Positions 57,037 to 63,884 of a stretch of 63,884 nucleotides of DNA are shown in pieces; within the stretch, counting starts at the first letter, position 1; the number at the start of each line of letters is the position of its first letter. The stretch is from positions 1-63,884 of IMG/VR virus record IMGVR_UViG_3300025132_000031; one strand, 5' to 3'. The position numbers were made by a program, and so were the translations under genes. The notes beneath the pieces are model-generated. The model was not told the origin of the DNA, searched no databases, and was given only the letters and a program-made list of their open reading frames with translations. Source of the stretch: a virus.

Positions 57037-58251
57037 CTAAGTAACCTTGTATTGAATAAAGATTAGGCCATCGCCTCCTCTTTGTGAGCCGTATTGGTAG
57101 TCTCTATTAGCTGTGTTATCATATCCAGTCTGACCTCCGTAACCACTAGCACCAGCTCCTCCAGCATTACCTCCAGAACCACCAGTGCAATATTGGCCGC
57201 CGCCGCCGCCGCCGCCTAGAACTCCACCTGACCCACCACAGAAGTAGGCATTGTCGGCACTACTGCTATATGTATGGACTGAACCTCCACCAGCACCTGG
57301 ACCGCCGCATCCACCATTTGCTCCCGTCCTCTCTGATGATTGATGGTTAGCAGCACCGCCACCGCCACCGCCTCCTCCTAAGAAGATGTGATTAGGTCCC
57401 CAAGTTGCTGTACCTTGTCCGTCTCCGGCAGCAGATGCCTGAGTCCAACCATTACTCCAAGTAGAACTACTAGCTCCTCGTCCTCCTGAACCATTCAATC
57501 CTGCTCCTCCTGCTCCTCCTCTACCTGCGTTACTCCAAGCTCCCCAACGACTGCATGATCCCGTCCCAGCAGTACCTGCACCGCCGGCAGCGGTGTAACT
57601 AGTGTAAGACCTAGTTCCTGGGAAGTTAATAGATGCACCACTTCCTCCGCAGTAGCTATCACCTCTTCCACCTCTGAATCCATCTGTATATCCCTGAGGA
57701 CTTGGAGCCGAGCCTCCTCCTCCTCCATATCCACTGCCTGGGTTCTGAGATCCATATCCTCCCATTCCTCCTCTTCTAGTGATATCTCCTCCTACTCCAA
57801 CACCTCCTTGGGCACTAGTACCCGCTTGAGGATTACTATTTTCGCCCGTTGTATTAGGGTTTCCAGAAGGATTGCTAGCGTTATCTCCGTCATTACCTGC
57901 TGTTGCGGAACAATGGGAACCAAACGAAGTATCACCACCTCTGCTGTTGTAGGTACCATTTGCAGCAGCCCCAATCGTTACTGTTACAGTTCCTCCTGCA
58001 GATAAACCAGTGACTTCTTTAATAGATAAGCCACCGCCTCCTCCGCCCCAACTATTACCTGAACCTTGATTGGTTCCTGAATTACCACCTGCTCCCCAAC
58101 AGTAAACTTTTACAGAGACACTGTTGTCGAAATTGCTTGGAATATTCCAAGTGTAAGTACCCTTTGCATTCCACATTTCAGTGGTATTTCTAGGCCCATC
58201 AAGGTAGCCACCACCACCACTACCTTTAACTAATCCTGATAAAGTAGACAT
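57037..58251 (-). CDS. glycine-rich tail-fibre/adhesin protein 2
   Basis: 404 residues, nearly entirely Gly/Ser/Asn/Thr-rich (GSGNSWGGGGGGLSIK, GGGGGGGGAANHQSSE, GVLGGGGGGGQYCTGGSGG) with ordered anchors such as TEMWNAKGTYTWNIPSNFDN. Parallels the protein at 55318 in length and repeats, so the pair arose by duplication. Adhesin or fibre tip function inferred. Confidence 0.82.
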   Translation of the reverse strand: MSTLSGLVKGSGGGGYLDGPRNTTEMWNAKGTYTWNIPSNFDNSVSVKVYCWGAGGNSGTNQGSGNSWGGGGGGLSIKEVTGLSAGGTVTVTIGAAANGTYNSRGGDTSFGSHCSATAGNDGDNASNPSGNPNTTGENSNPQAGTSAQGGVGVGGDITRRGGMGGYGSQNPGSGYGGGGGSAPSPQGYTDGFRGGRGDSYCGGSGASINFPGTRSYTSYTAAGGAGTAGTGSCSRWGAWSNAGRGGAGGAGLNGSGGRGASSSTWSNGWTQASAAGDGQGTATWGPNHIFLGGGGGGGGAANHQSSERTGANGGCGGPGAGGGSVHTYSSSADNAYFCGGSGGVLGGGGGGGQYCTGGSGGNAGGAGASGYGGQTGYDNTANRDYQYGSQRGGDGLIFIQYKVT

Positions 58252-58578
58252 CTAAGTAATCCTCCAACCTTGAGCAGTGTTGTAATAAGTTAAGCGGAAA
58301 CCTACGTTCTTCATGTCGATAGTCATATCTTCCGCTAAACCCATGATGTTCAAACCGTTCCTAGCAACAGTGACGTTATTATCAGCCAAATTCCCTGTCG
58401 CATCTGCGAAGTCGACATAGTCATCTTCTACAGCACTACTAGGCATAGTGATGGTAAAAGCACCGCCTGCGCTATCTAACAATAGTGCGTCACCTGCAAC
58501 GGCAGTATAGTTAGCAGTCTTTGCAGACCAATCGGCATCAGATCCTGAAATGCCGTCGAATGAGAGTTTTCTACCCAT
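58252..58578 (-). CDS. tail-fibre-associated structural protein
   Basis: 108 residues. NYTAVAGDALLLDSAGGAFT then ITMPSSAVEDDYVDF and NVTVARNGLNIMGLAEDMTI are repeated in many phage fibre and capsid-decoration proteins. It abuts the adhesin gene (no gap). Confidence 0.72.
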   Translation of the reverse strand: MGRKLSFDGISGSDADWSAKTANYTAVAGDALLLDSAGGAFTITMPSSAVEDDYVDFADATGNLADNNVTVARNGLNIMGLAEDMTIDMKNVGFRLTYYNTAQGWRIT

Positions 58579-58608
58579 GTTTATTCCTCATATGGTGATC
58601 AAGTCTCA

Positions 58609-58947
58609 TTAAGTCTCAATACCGTAAGCGGTAAAGGAGACATTTCCTGCTCCACTGCCTACCATGATACGAGCAGTATTCTCAAGGGTAATGCCAGTTC
58701 TTTCCATGGCTGAATTACCACTTAATGAATAGTCGTATTCAATGTAATGCTTAGCACCTATAGCACCAGAAGTTGCTGACACGCTAGAATCTACTACGGC
58801 AATACGAACGGTATCAGGTGTTGCAGCCTGATTACATACTGACAAAATGACAGTTGTTGTTGCAGTGGCACCAAATAATTTGTAGGTATTAGTCAGATCC
58901 GGTGCACCACCAGCCGGTTTTAGACTCCCTTTAATTCCCGAGGCCAT
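58609..58947 (-). CDS. structural protein of the adhesin operon
   Basis: 112 residues, beta-rich (NTYKLFGATATTTVILSVCN, YIEYDYSLSGNSAMERTGIT). Typical phage tail-associated sequence but no named family. Lies upstream of the fibre genes in transcription order. Confidence 0.66.
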   Translation of the reverse strand: MASGIKGSLKPAGGAPDLTNTYKLFGATATTTVILSVCNQAATPDTVRIAVVDSSVSATSGAIGAKHYIEYDYSLSGNSAMERTGITLENTARIMVGSGAGNVSFTAYGIET

Positions 58948-58956
58948 ACGATCTCT

Positions 58957-58988
58957 ATAAAAACAGGTGGGCAGTTGAACTGCCTCGT
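58957..58988 (-). terminator. terminator after the 59028-59192 gene (minus strand)
   Basis: On the minus strand GGCAGTT-C-AACTGCC hairpin, then CACCTGTTTTTATAG. It sits between two genes of the operon, so it may divide it into units. Confidence 0.72.
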
Positions 58989-59027
58989 CACTTTAGTATA
59001 GAGCTTATCGAACTTGAGTAGTCGTTA

Positions 59028-59192
59028 TTAAGGTCCTATACCAAAGTCGCCGTTAAGTTCTACTCTCTTCCTTAAATTACTCATAGTCGTCCTTGCTTTC
59101 TTCATTGCACGAGTATTAGCCTTGTCTGTTCTCATATCTGTAAGCTCTAATTTTTTCTTTTCTGCTTGCTTTGCTTTCTTAAATAAAGGCAT
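59028..59192 (-). CDS. 54-aa basic protein of the adhesin operon
   Basis: From ATG 59192, which overlaps the preceding stop by one base (TGATG). Lys-rich (PLFKKAKQAEKKKLELTDMR). Family not recognised. Confidence 0.58.
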   Translation of the reverse strand: MPLFKKAKQAEKKKLELTDMRTDKANTRAMKKARTTMSNLRKRVELNGDFGIGP

Positions 59193-60508
59193 CAGTTCAT
59201 TGCACCATAGAAGAACGCTTGAGATAAGAAAGTTGAACTTGTCGTAAACTGTCCTGAAATAATTAACTGCCAATTTGTTGCTTCTGATCCTGATGTAGGA
59301 GTAGCTCCGTTCGATAAATGATCATTCACATTCATATACATGTTCAAGTTTGGTGCAGAACCTGTTGTTACTAAATCATTTTTAAAGTAATCCGTTGCAT
59401 CAGCATAGCCACCACGATAATACTGACCACTTGACATTCTTTCCCAATGGTTATTACCAGTGAAATCAGTTAAGAAGCTAGCTGCTGCAGTGTGGTTATT
59501 TAATGCTCTATAAGTCTGCCCTAGATGAATAACAACATCATCAACTTTGTAGACAGTGGTAGTAGCCCAGTTTCCTCTTTGGTTTAGGGCTTGAATGTAT
59601 AGATCCCAATACGTAGCATTAGGAGGCTCATTTCCAGTACTTCTCTGTTTGCAACGGTAAACATTTCCACCTAGTGTTACTAGATCATTAAATTCATACT
59701 GAGTACCTGCTGCATATGCTCCTTTTTCTTTGAATCCTTCAACAAAGATTGTCCAGTAAGAAGCATTAGGAGGAATATTTCCTGTTGAGTCTGCAGTACA
59801 AACGTATAAACATCCACTAAGAGTAACGACGTCGTTAACTTCGTAAGCTGTTGCGTTGTTATAAGCACCTACAAGATTAAAACCAGCAGCAAATACATTC
59901 CAGTAAGTTGCATTAGGAGGGTTTTGACCTGTATGAGCAAGCACACAGATATAATTAACACCGTTTTGTAGTGCTATATCGTTGAGTTTGTATGCAGTTG
60001 AGTTACTCCAGTTTCCTGTGTAATTAAAACCAGGGGTAAATACTGTCCAGTAAGAAGCGTTTGGAGGCTCTTGGTTGGTATTATTCGCTGTAGCTATATA
60101 GTTAATACCATTAAGCATTGCGACGTCATTGACTTTATATGCCGTCGAGTTATCCCAAACTCCTTTATATTTAAATCCTTCTAAAAATAAAGCCCAATAA
60201 GTTGCGTTAGGAGGAGTATTGCCAACTGTTGTTTGCTTTGCACGATATATCAGTCCACTAACTCGAACTAAATCATTCTTTTGGTAAGTAACCGCATTGT
60301 CATAGTCTCCAAGGTCTGAGAGACCATCGACCATGTTGGACCAATAGGTTGTATTAGAAGGTGCATTGCCTGCGCCCGCAATTCTACTGATATAAACGTA
60401 AGAGTTACCACCGTAGGAAACTACGTCGTTTAGCTCATAATTAGTGGCTGGATTGTATACTCCTCTGTACAAAAAGCGGAGTTTACCAAGATCAATAATG
60501 GTGCTCAT
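59192..60508 (-). CDS. tail adhesin with carbohydrate-binding-like repeats
   Basis: 438 residues made of about seven or eight repeats of about 48 residues. The pattern reads W/Y-x-N-x-T-x-Y-x-x-N-D-V ... G-x-x-Y-x-x-x ... T-G-x-x-P-P-N-A-x-Y-W, with G-F between units. This matches CBM5/12-type modules common in phage fibres. It probably binds host surface sugars. Repeat copies differ by substitutions, not frameshifts. Confidence 0.82.
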   Translation of the reverse strand: MSTIIDLGKLRFLYRGVYNPATNYELNDVVSYGGNSYVYISRIAGAGNAPSNTTYWSNMVDGLSDLGDYDNAVTYQKNDLVRVSGLIYRAKQTTVGNTPPNATYWALFLEGFKYKGVWDNSTAYKVNDVAMLNGINYIATANNTNQEPPNASYWTVFTPGFNYTGNWSNSTAYKLNDIALQNGVNYICVLAHTGQNPPNATYWNVFAAGFNLVGAYNNATAYEVNDVVTLSGCLYVCTADSTGNIPPNASYWTIFVEGFKEKGAYAAGTQYEFNDLVTLGGNVYRCKQRSTGNEPPNATYWDLYIQALNQRGNWATTTVYKVDDVVIHLGQTYRALNNHTAAASFLTDFTGNNHWERMSSGQYYRGGYADATDYFKNDLVTTGSAPNLNMYMNVNDHLSNGATPTSGSEATNWQLIISGQFTTSSTFLSQAFFYGAMN

Positions 60509-60792
60509 ACGATTTCAACTTGTAAATGTCCTGGGTAAACGCCAGCAGTTAAAGGCCAACTAAAATTTAGAAGCTTGTTTGACCAAACAACTTGGGCATA
60601 GTCGTCATTACTTATTATATTATCGTCTGGAAGCTTAACGAAGTCTGAGTCGTCATCATGACGCACCACGTTGAGAGCTCCAGTTGCGGGATCAAATTGG
60701 AAGCCATAGGCAATTTTGCCAGTGGGTTCGGGAAATTCAATAATCCCTGGGGTTTCAACTTCTTTAAGAAGTTCAATAGAATCAAGGCTCAT
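60505..60792 (-). CDS. tail-associated hypothetical protein
   Basis: 95 residues; beta-rich (GKIAYGFQFDPATGALNVVR, VVWSNKLLNFSWPLTAGVYP). Overlaps both neighbours (4 bases and 1 base), typical of a tight structural operon. Family not recognised. Confidence 0.65.
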   Translation of the reverse strand: MSLDSIELLKEVETPGIIEFPEPTGKIAYGFQFDPATGALNVVRHDDDSDFVKLPDDNIISNDDYAQVVWSNKLLNFSWPLTAGVYPGHLQVEIV

Positions 60793-61166
60793 TAGTTCAC
60801 ATCCTCATAAACAGATAACCAACAACTAAAGGTTGTAGTAGCCCCATCATCTACTGTTGGAGCATTTGCTTTGACAGTGTCATAGCTTGTAGCTTCGCCA
60901 ACTAAAACAATCTTCTGACCACTATCCATCAACTGTACAGTTTCACCTGCAGGTACTCTTTGAGACTTAGCTAGATAATGCTTAGTCGTTCCTCCTGCTT
61001 TTTGAATCCATACGTCACAAGGCAGATCAAATTTACTGTTATTAGAAACAGATACTCCTGCAACTACACTTGTTTTATTAGCAGGGGCTGGGTAAATGCT
61101 TACCTCATCACTAGTGGGGTAGTTGGCATGCCCAAAAGGTAAGCTAAATTTCTTGAATTCTGCCAT
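60792..61166 (-). CDS. tail-associated structural protein
   Basis: 124 residues. SVVAGVSVSNNSKFDLPCDV, HYLAKSQRVPAGETVQLMDS and QKIVLVGEATS fit a beta-sandwich often found in phage virion proteins. Overlaps neighbours by one base. Confidence 0.68.
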   Translation of the reverse strand: MAEFKKFSLPFGHANYPTSDEVSIYPAPANKTSVVAGVSVSNNSKFDLPCDVWIQKAGGTTKHYLAKSQRVPAGETVQLMDSGQKIVLVGEATSYDTVKANAPTVDDGATTTFSCWLSVYEDVN

Positions 61167-61795
61167 TAACCGTAAGCGAGGATATCGTTAATAGAGCCGC
61201 CTCCCCCTCCACCACCGCCACTGCTGACAGCGACCCAAGCATTAAGAGAGCCTGCTATGTACATACTAAAGCTTCCCGCCGTTGAGTTATACCACCAATC
61301 ACCTTCTACCATCCCTGATGTTGGAGCCACGGCTGCGGAGAATGTTTTATGACCTACTTCAGTCCATGCACTGCCTATGTAAATCTTTAGTCTGCTACTT
61401 GTTGTATCCCACCAATATTCTCCTTCGGCAGGAGAACTAGGTGCTGATCCTGTTACATAGGTTTGAGTCTCTGTTAATTCCCATGAGGTCGAAGCCGTGA
61501 CATATATTTTTAACTGATTTTTAGTAGTATCAAACCATAACAATCCATTACTAGGACTGCTTGGTGCTGACGCAGAGACAATAACTGTTGATAAGCTCTC
61601 GCTAGGCTCTGTCCAAGCCGAGCCATCGTAAACCTTTAAAAGATTACCACCAGTATCAAACCATAAATCACCTGTCTTTGGACTAGATGGAGCAGAACCT
61701 GAAACGGTTACAACTCCAATACTGTTTAAACGGTCTCCATCAGCGAGTTGCTCAGGATAACCATTTACATAAACAATAGGTTTGCGATCTGCCAT
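61166..61795 (-). CDS. tail-fibre-type repeat protein
   Basis: 209 residues. Four repeats of SAPSSP-x-G-x-LWFDT-x-x-x-LKVY-x-GSAW-T (for example SGSAPSSPKTGDLWFDT). Such units are common in phage tail fibres and baseplate proteins. Coupled to both neighbours by one-base overlaps. Ends with a poly-Gly patch (SSGGGGGGGG). Confidence 0.78.
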   Translation of the reverse strand: MADRKPIVYVNGYPEQLADGDRLNSIGVVTVSGSAPSSPKTGDLWFDTGGNLLKVYDGSAWTEPSESLSTVIVSASAPSSPSNGLLWFDTTKNQLKIYVTASTSWELTETQTYVTGSAPSSPAEGEYWWDTTSSRLKIYIGSAWTEVGHKTFSAAVAPTSGMVEGDWWYNSTAGSFSMYIAGSLNAWVAVSSGGGGGGGGSINDILAYG

Positions 61796-62325
61796 TAGCT
61801 CAATAACACAGGTGTACTAGTTTTTATATCTAATTTATCGTTGTTAATTCCTTCTCCTACTAAAACATTGTATGATCCCGCAGTACTTACTGGGGTGTTA
61901 GAAATCGTTCCCTCTGCTCCAGTCACGCCAGTAAGAAAATACTGGGTTGATACTCCATAAGCACCTGTGTTTTCTAGTATTCCTCTAGTAACAACATCCA
62001 CCACTGCATCTGCTACTGCATCTTCTTTGGCAAAACCAATAACAGTAGCTTTCATTCGAGTATCATCTACCCTTGCTCTGAAAACTTTGCCGTTACTGAA
62101 GATGTACAATGCATCTCCTTTCGACACGTCTTCACCTGCTGTCATCTCTACAGAAAGAGAAGATCCGCTTCCTCCAGTTCCAAGAGCTGCTTGTAAAGCT
62201 ACTAAAGCTTGAATAATTCCACCCGTGTTCTTCGGATAATCAGTCGTCAATGTACCCCCCGCTGCGACAATACAGGCTTGTATGGCGGCAATGATTCCAC
62301 CAGTATTTTCAGGATAAGCTGCCAT
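61795..62325 (-). CDS. tail-associated protein with capsid-decoration-like core
   Basis: 176 residues. YPENTGGIIAAIQACIVAAG and YPKNTGGIIQALVALQAALG are a duplicated N-terminal unit; the AGEDVSKGDALYIFSNGKVF and ATVIGFAKEDAVADA core resembles decoration or fibre proteins. Overlaps the next gene by one base. Confidence 0.7.
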   Translation of the reverse strand: MAAYPENTGGIIAAIQACIVAAGGTLTTDYPKNTGGIIQALVALQAALGTGGSGSSLSVEMTAGEDVSKGDALYIFSNGKVFRARVDDTRMKATVIGFAKEDAVADAVVDVVTRGILENTGAYGVSTQYFLTGVTGAEGTISNTPVSTAGSYNVLVGEGINNDKLDIKTSTPVLLS

Positions 62326-62334
62326 GATTTAATT

Positions 62335-63753
62335 TTACTTGATAATGACAGGGGCATCAGCAGAGCTGCCATCAACGGCTTCAATCATTGGGTATTCGAC
62401 TCCCCCTTGAGTGACTGTTGATTCGAAAGCTTGCGTTGCGCTATTAAAAATCCTCATACTTTGAGTACCTCGTTGTAGCCACCAATCATTTTGTCGACAC
62501 CAACTAATGTCTGGTTCAGTGGGATCATTCCATAGCATAGGCAAATTAGAAGGTCTAATGTTGTCTCTGACGTCTCCCCCCGGAAATAATTCAATACCTA
62601 CAACTTCCGCCAACGAAAGAATATAACGGTCGTAATTAATTCTGTTTCTTGCATTGTATTGCCTATAAACTTCATCATCAAAATCACGTTCCATCTTCAC
62701 ACCAAAAGACCTTAAATCGTCGTCGTTCACTGGATAATCATTAGGTTCATACCAAGGAATACCACACTCCCACCTGAGAGCATGCATGTGCTTGCATTCT
62801 CTTCTTTCATCTATACGTCTAGGTAAACTTCTCCATTGTCTGTAGTAACCTGCACCTTCTTTTTCCCATGCGGAAAATACACTTCTACTTGCGTTAGGCA
62901 GGGGGAAGGAATCCATCCCTCCGCTGTCTTTAGGAAATTCTAAGTTTGCGAGTGCACCACCTAAGTGATCAGGGCAGCAACAAAATAACTTATGGGAAGA
63001 GCATAAATGACGGCTACCACTAGTATCCCATAGGTTGGGAGAAGCTGGATCATAGTCTAATTTTTTCCAATAGATTGTATTATTTACCTTAACTCTTCCA
63101 TACGCTTTTGATAAGTCAAATGTCAGTGTCATACCAGCAACACTTGCAGCTTTTAGCGTTAAAGCAACACTGCCTACAGGTTCCTCTACAACATCACTTG
63201 GGTAGTTAGTTCCACTCGCTGTGTCTTCAAATTGATCACCAATAAATACATTAAAAATACCCACCTGAGATGCTGTCAAAACACCACTCACGTCGTAAAC
63301 TAATTCGTGATTTGCCGGTTCAGGATCTGCAGTAAAGGTCGTGATTGCAGAAGCACTAAGAGGTTGAGGAAGAATAATACTTCCACGAGTTCGACAACCT
63401 ACATACCATGTTCTCTCTGGACTTGATTTGCTAGGAAACATAACAACAATATCTTTAGATACTCCACTAACAGCTCCAGTAGAGAATCTAGTATTGCTAT
63501 ATAGATATTTATCATCCCAAGAACGACCTAATCCGTAAAAATAAGCTTGTCCTAATTGCCAACGTTTATAGTCAGTTGTTTGATTGTATTGTTCTAAAAC
63601 TGTAGGAAATAAAGCCGTTCCATATTCACCTGCTCCTGACGTCTTGTTTGGATATAATCCCTTTGCTCTGGGCTTTAATCCACGACTCATTGACTGCATG
63701 CCGAAGCCACTTCCCAAAGAAGCAGCTCCTAGTCCACAGCAACTCTTACCCAT
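62335..63753 (-). CDS. large tail-region structural protein
   Basis: 472 residues. Start MGKSCCGLGAASLGSGFG, then several beta-rich segments (DIVVMFPSKSSPERTWYVG), two Cys/His-rich places (RHLCSSHKLFCCCPDHLGG, RRECKHMHALRWECG) that may bind metal, and an acidic-aromatic C terminus. I do not recognise the family. Ten bases from the next gene in the operon; a neighbour is cut by the right edge. Confidence 0.68.
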   Translation of the reverse strand: MGKSCCGLGAASLGSGFGMQSMSRGLKPRAKGLYPNKTSGAGEYGTALFPTVLEQYNQTTDYKRWQLGQAYFYGLGRSWDDKYLYSNTRFSTGAVSGVSKDIVVMFPSKSSPERTWYVGCRTRGSIILPQPLSASAITTFTADPEPANHELVYDVSGVLTASQVGIFNVFIGDQFEDTASGTNYPSDVVEEPVGSVALTLKAASVAGMTLTFDLSKAYGRVKVNNTIYWKKLDYDPASPNLWDTSGSRHLCSSHKLFCCCPDHLGGALANLEFPKDSGGMDSFPLPNASRSVFSAWEKEGAGYYRQWRSLPRRIDERRECKHMHALRWECGIPWYEPNDYPVNDDDLRSFGVKMERDFDDEVYRQYNARNRINYDRYILSLAEVVGIELFPGGDVRDNIRPSNLPMLWNDPTEPDISWCRQNDWWLQRGTQSMRIFNSATQAFESTVTQGGVEYPMIEAVDGSSADAPVIIK

Positions 63754-63755
63754 CT

Positions 63756-63884
63756 CTATAAATAACTCTTGTCGTAATAAAAGCTACTTCTCTTTGGTGC
63801 CCCTCGTTTTAAACCGGCTTTTGCATAAGGACGATCACGACTTGACCCTGGTCCTGCTGTAACCATTCCAGAATCGTCAGTTCT
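63756..63884 (-). CDS. C-terminal end of a structural-operon protein, partial
   Basis: Open frame from the right edge to a stop at 63756-63758, 42 residues visible: MVTAGPGSSRDRPYAKAGLK then RGAPKRSSFYYDKSYL. Basic, polar end of an upstream gene in the same operon; start lies outside the window. Confidence 0.6.
   Translation of the reverse strand, partial: RTDDSGMVTAGPGSSRDRPYAKAGLKRGAPKRSSFYYDKSYL

Noticed and set aside
55318-58251. Dense GGT/CCACC repeats that look like a tandem DNA repeat or CRISPR-like region
   Set aside because: The repeats follow the codon structure of Gly-rich proteins; no spacer-repeat pattern of equal lengths.

Overview
This window is most likely part of a marine cyanophage genome, probably from a phage of a phycobilisome-containing Synechococcus-type host. 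Genes are dense, with many 1, 4 or 8 base overlaps. There are no rRNA or tRNA genes and no integrase. Several host-type photosynthesis genes are present: two high-light-inducible (Hli) proteins, a PsbN protein and an NblA-like phycobilisome-degradation adaptor. Phage families include DUF932, GP88, Gp157, a PrimPol/VirE helicase, a PD-(D/E)XK exonuclease, dCMP deaminase, HNH nucleases, 2OG-Fe(II) oxygenases and tail adhesins. I saw no terminase, portal, major capsid or DNA polymerase, so the window is only part of the genome.

Layout. (1) 1-12.2 kb, minus strand: a late-type operon of mostly unrecognised, probably virion or internal proteins. It ends in a DUF4214 protein carrying an intein-like Hint domain that runs off the left edge. 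Many proteins in this operon, and in two other places, share a short peptide R-[ML]-A-G-D. (2) 12.2-12.8 kb: divergent control region. (3) 12.8-23.4 kb, plus strand: an array of small transcription units. Each begins with a roughly 22-base palindromic element (TGTACC-N8-GGTACATT) and most are separated by near-identical hairpin terminators. A three-gene minus-strand island and a minus-strand Dps-like gene sit inside it. (4) 23.4-35.0 kb: early and replication genes, namely a cytosine methyltransferase with a second meaningful frame, a possible sliding clamp, an SSB, an exonuclease and PrimPol-VirE, plus minus-strand hli genes. An AT-rich inverted-repeat region follows the helicase gene. (5) 35.3-43.9 kb: mixed strands, with dCMP deaminase, a ThyX-like protein, a Dam-like protein, DUF5664, HNH nucleases, DUF4214 and NblA. 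(6) 44-48.8 kb: exported or virion-associated proteins, PsbN, a SLOG protein and small membrane proteins. (7) 48.7-54.8 kb, minus strand: virion-like proteins, an outer-membrane-like protein and four oxygenases. (8) 54.8-63.9 kb, minus strand: the adhesin/tail-fibre operon.

How it fits together. The plus-strand array and replication block look like early and middle genes that reshape host metabolism and copy DNA. The minus-strand blocks look like late virion genes. The photosynthesis genes would keep light harvesting and photosystem function useful to the phage. Functional statements rest on motifs read by eye; no search was run.
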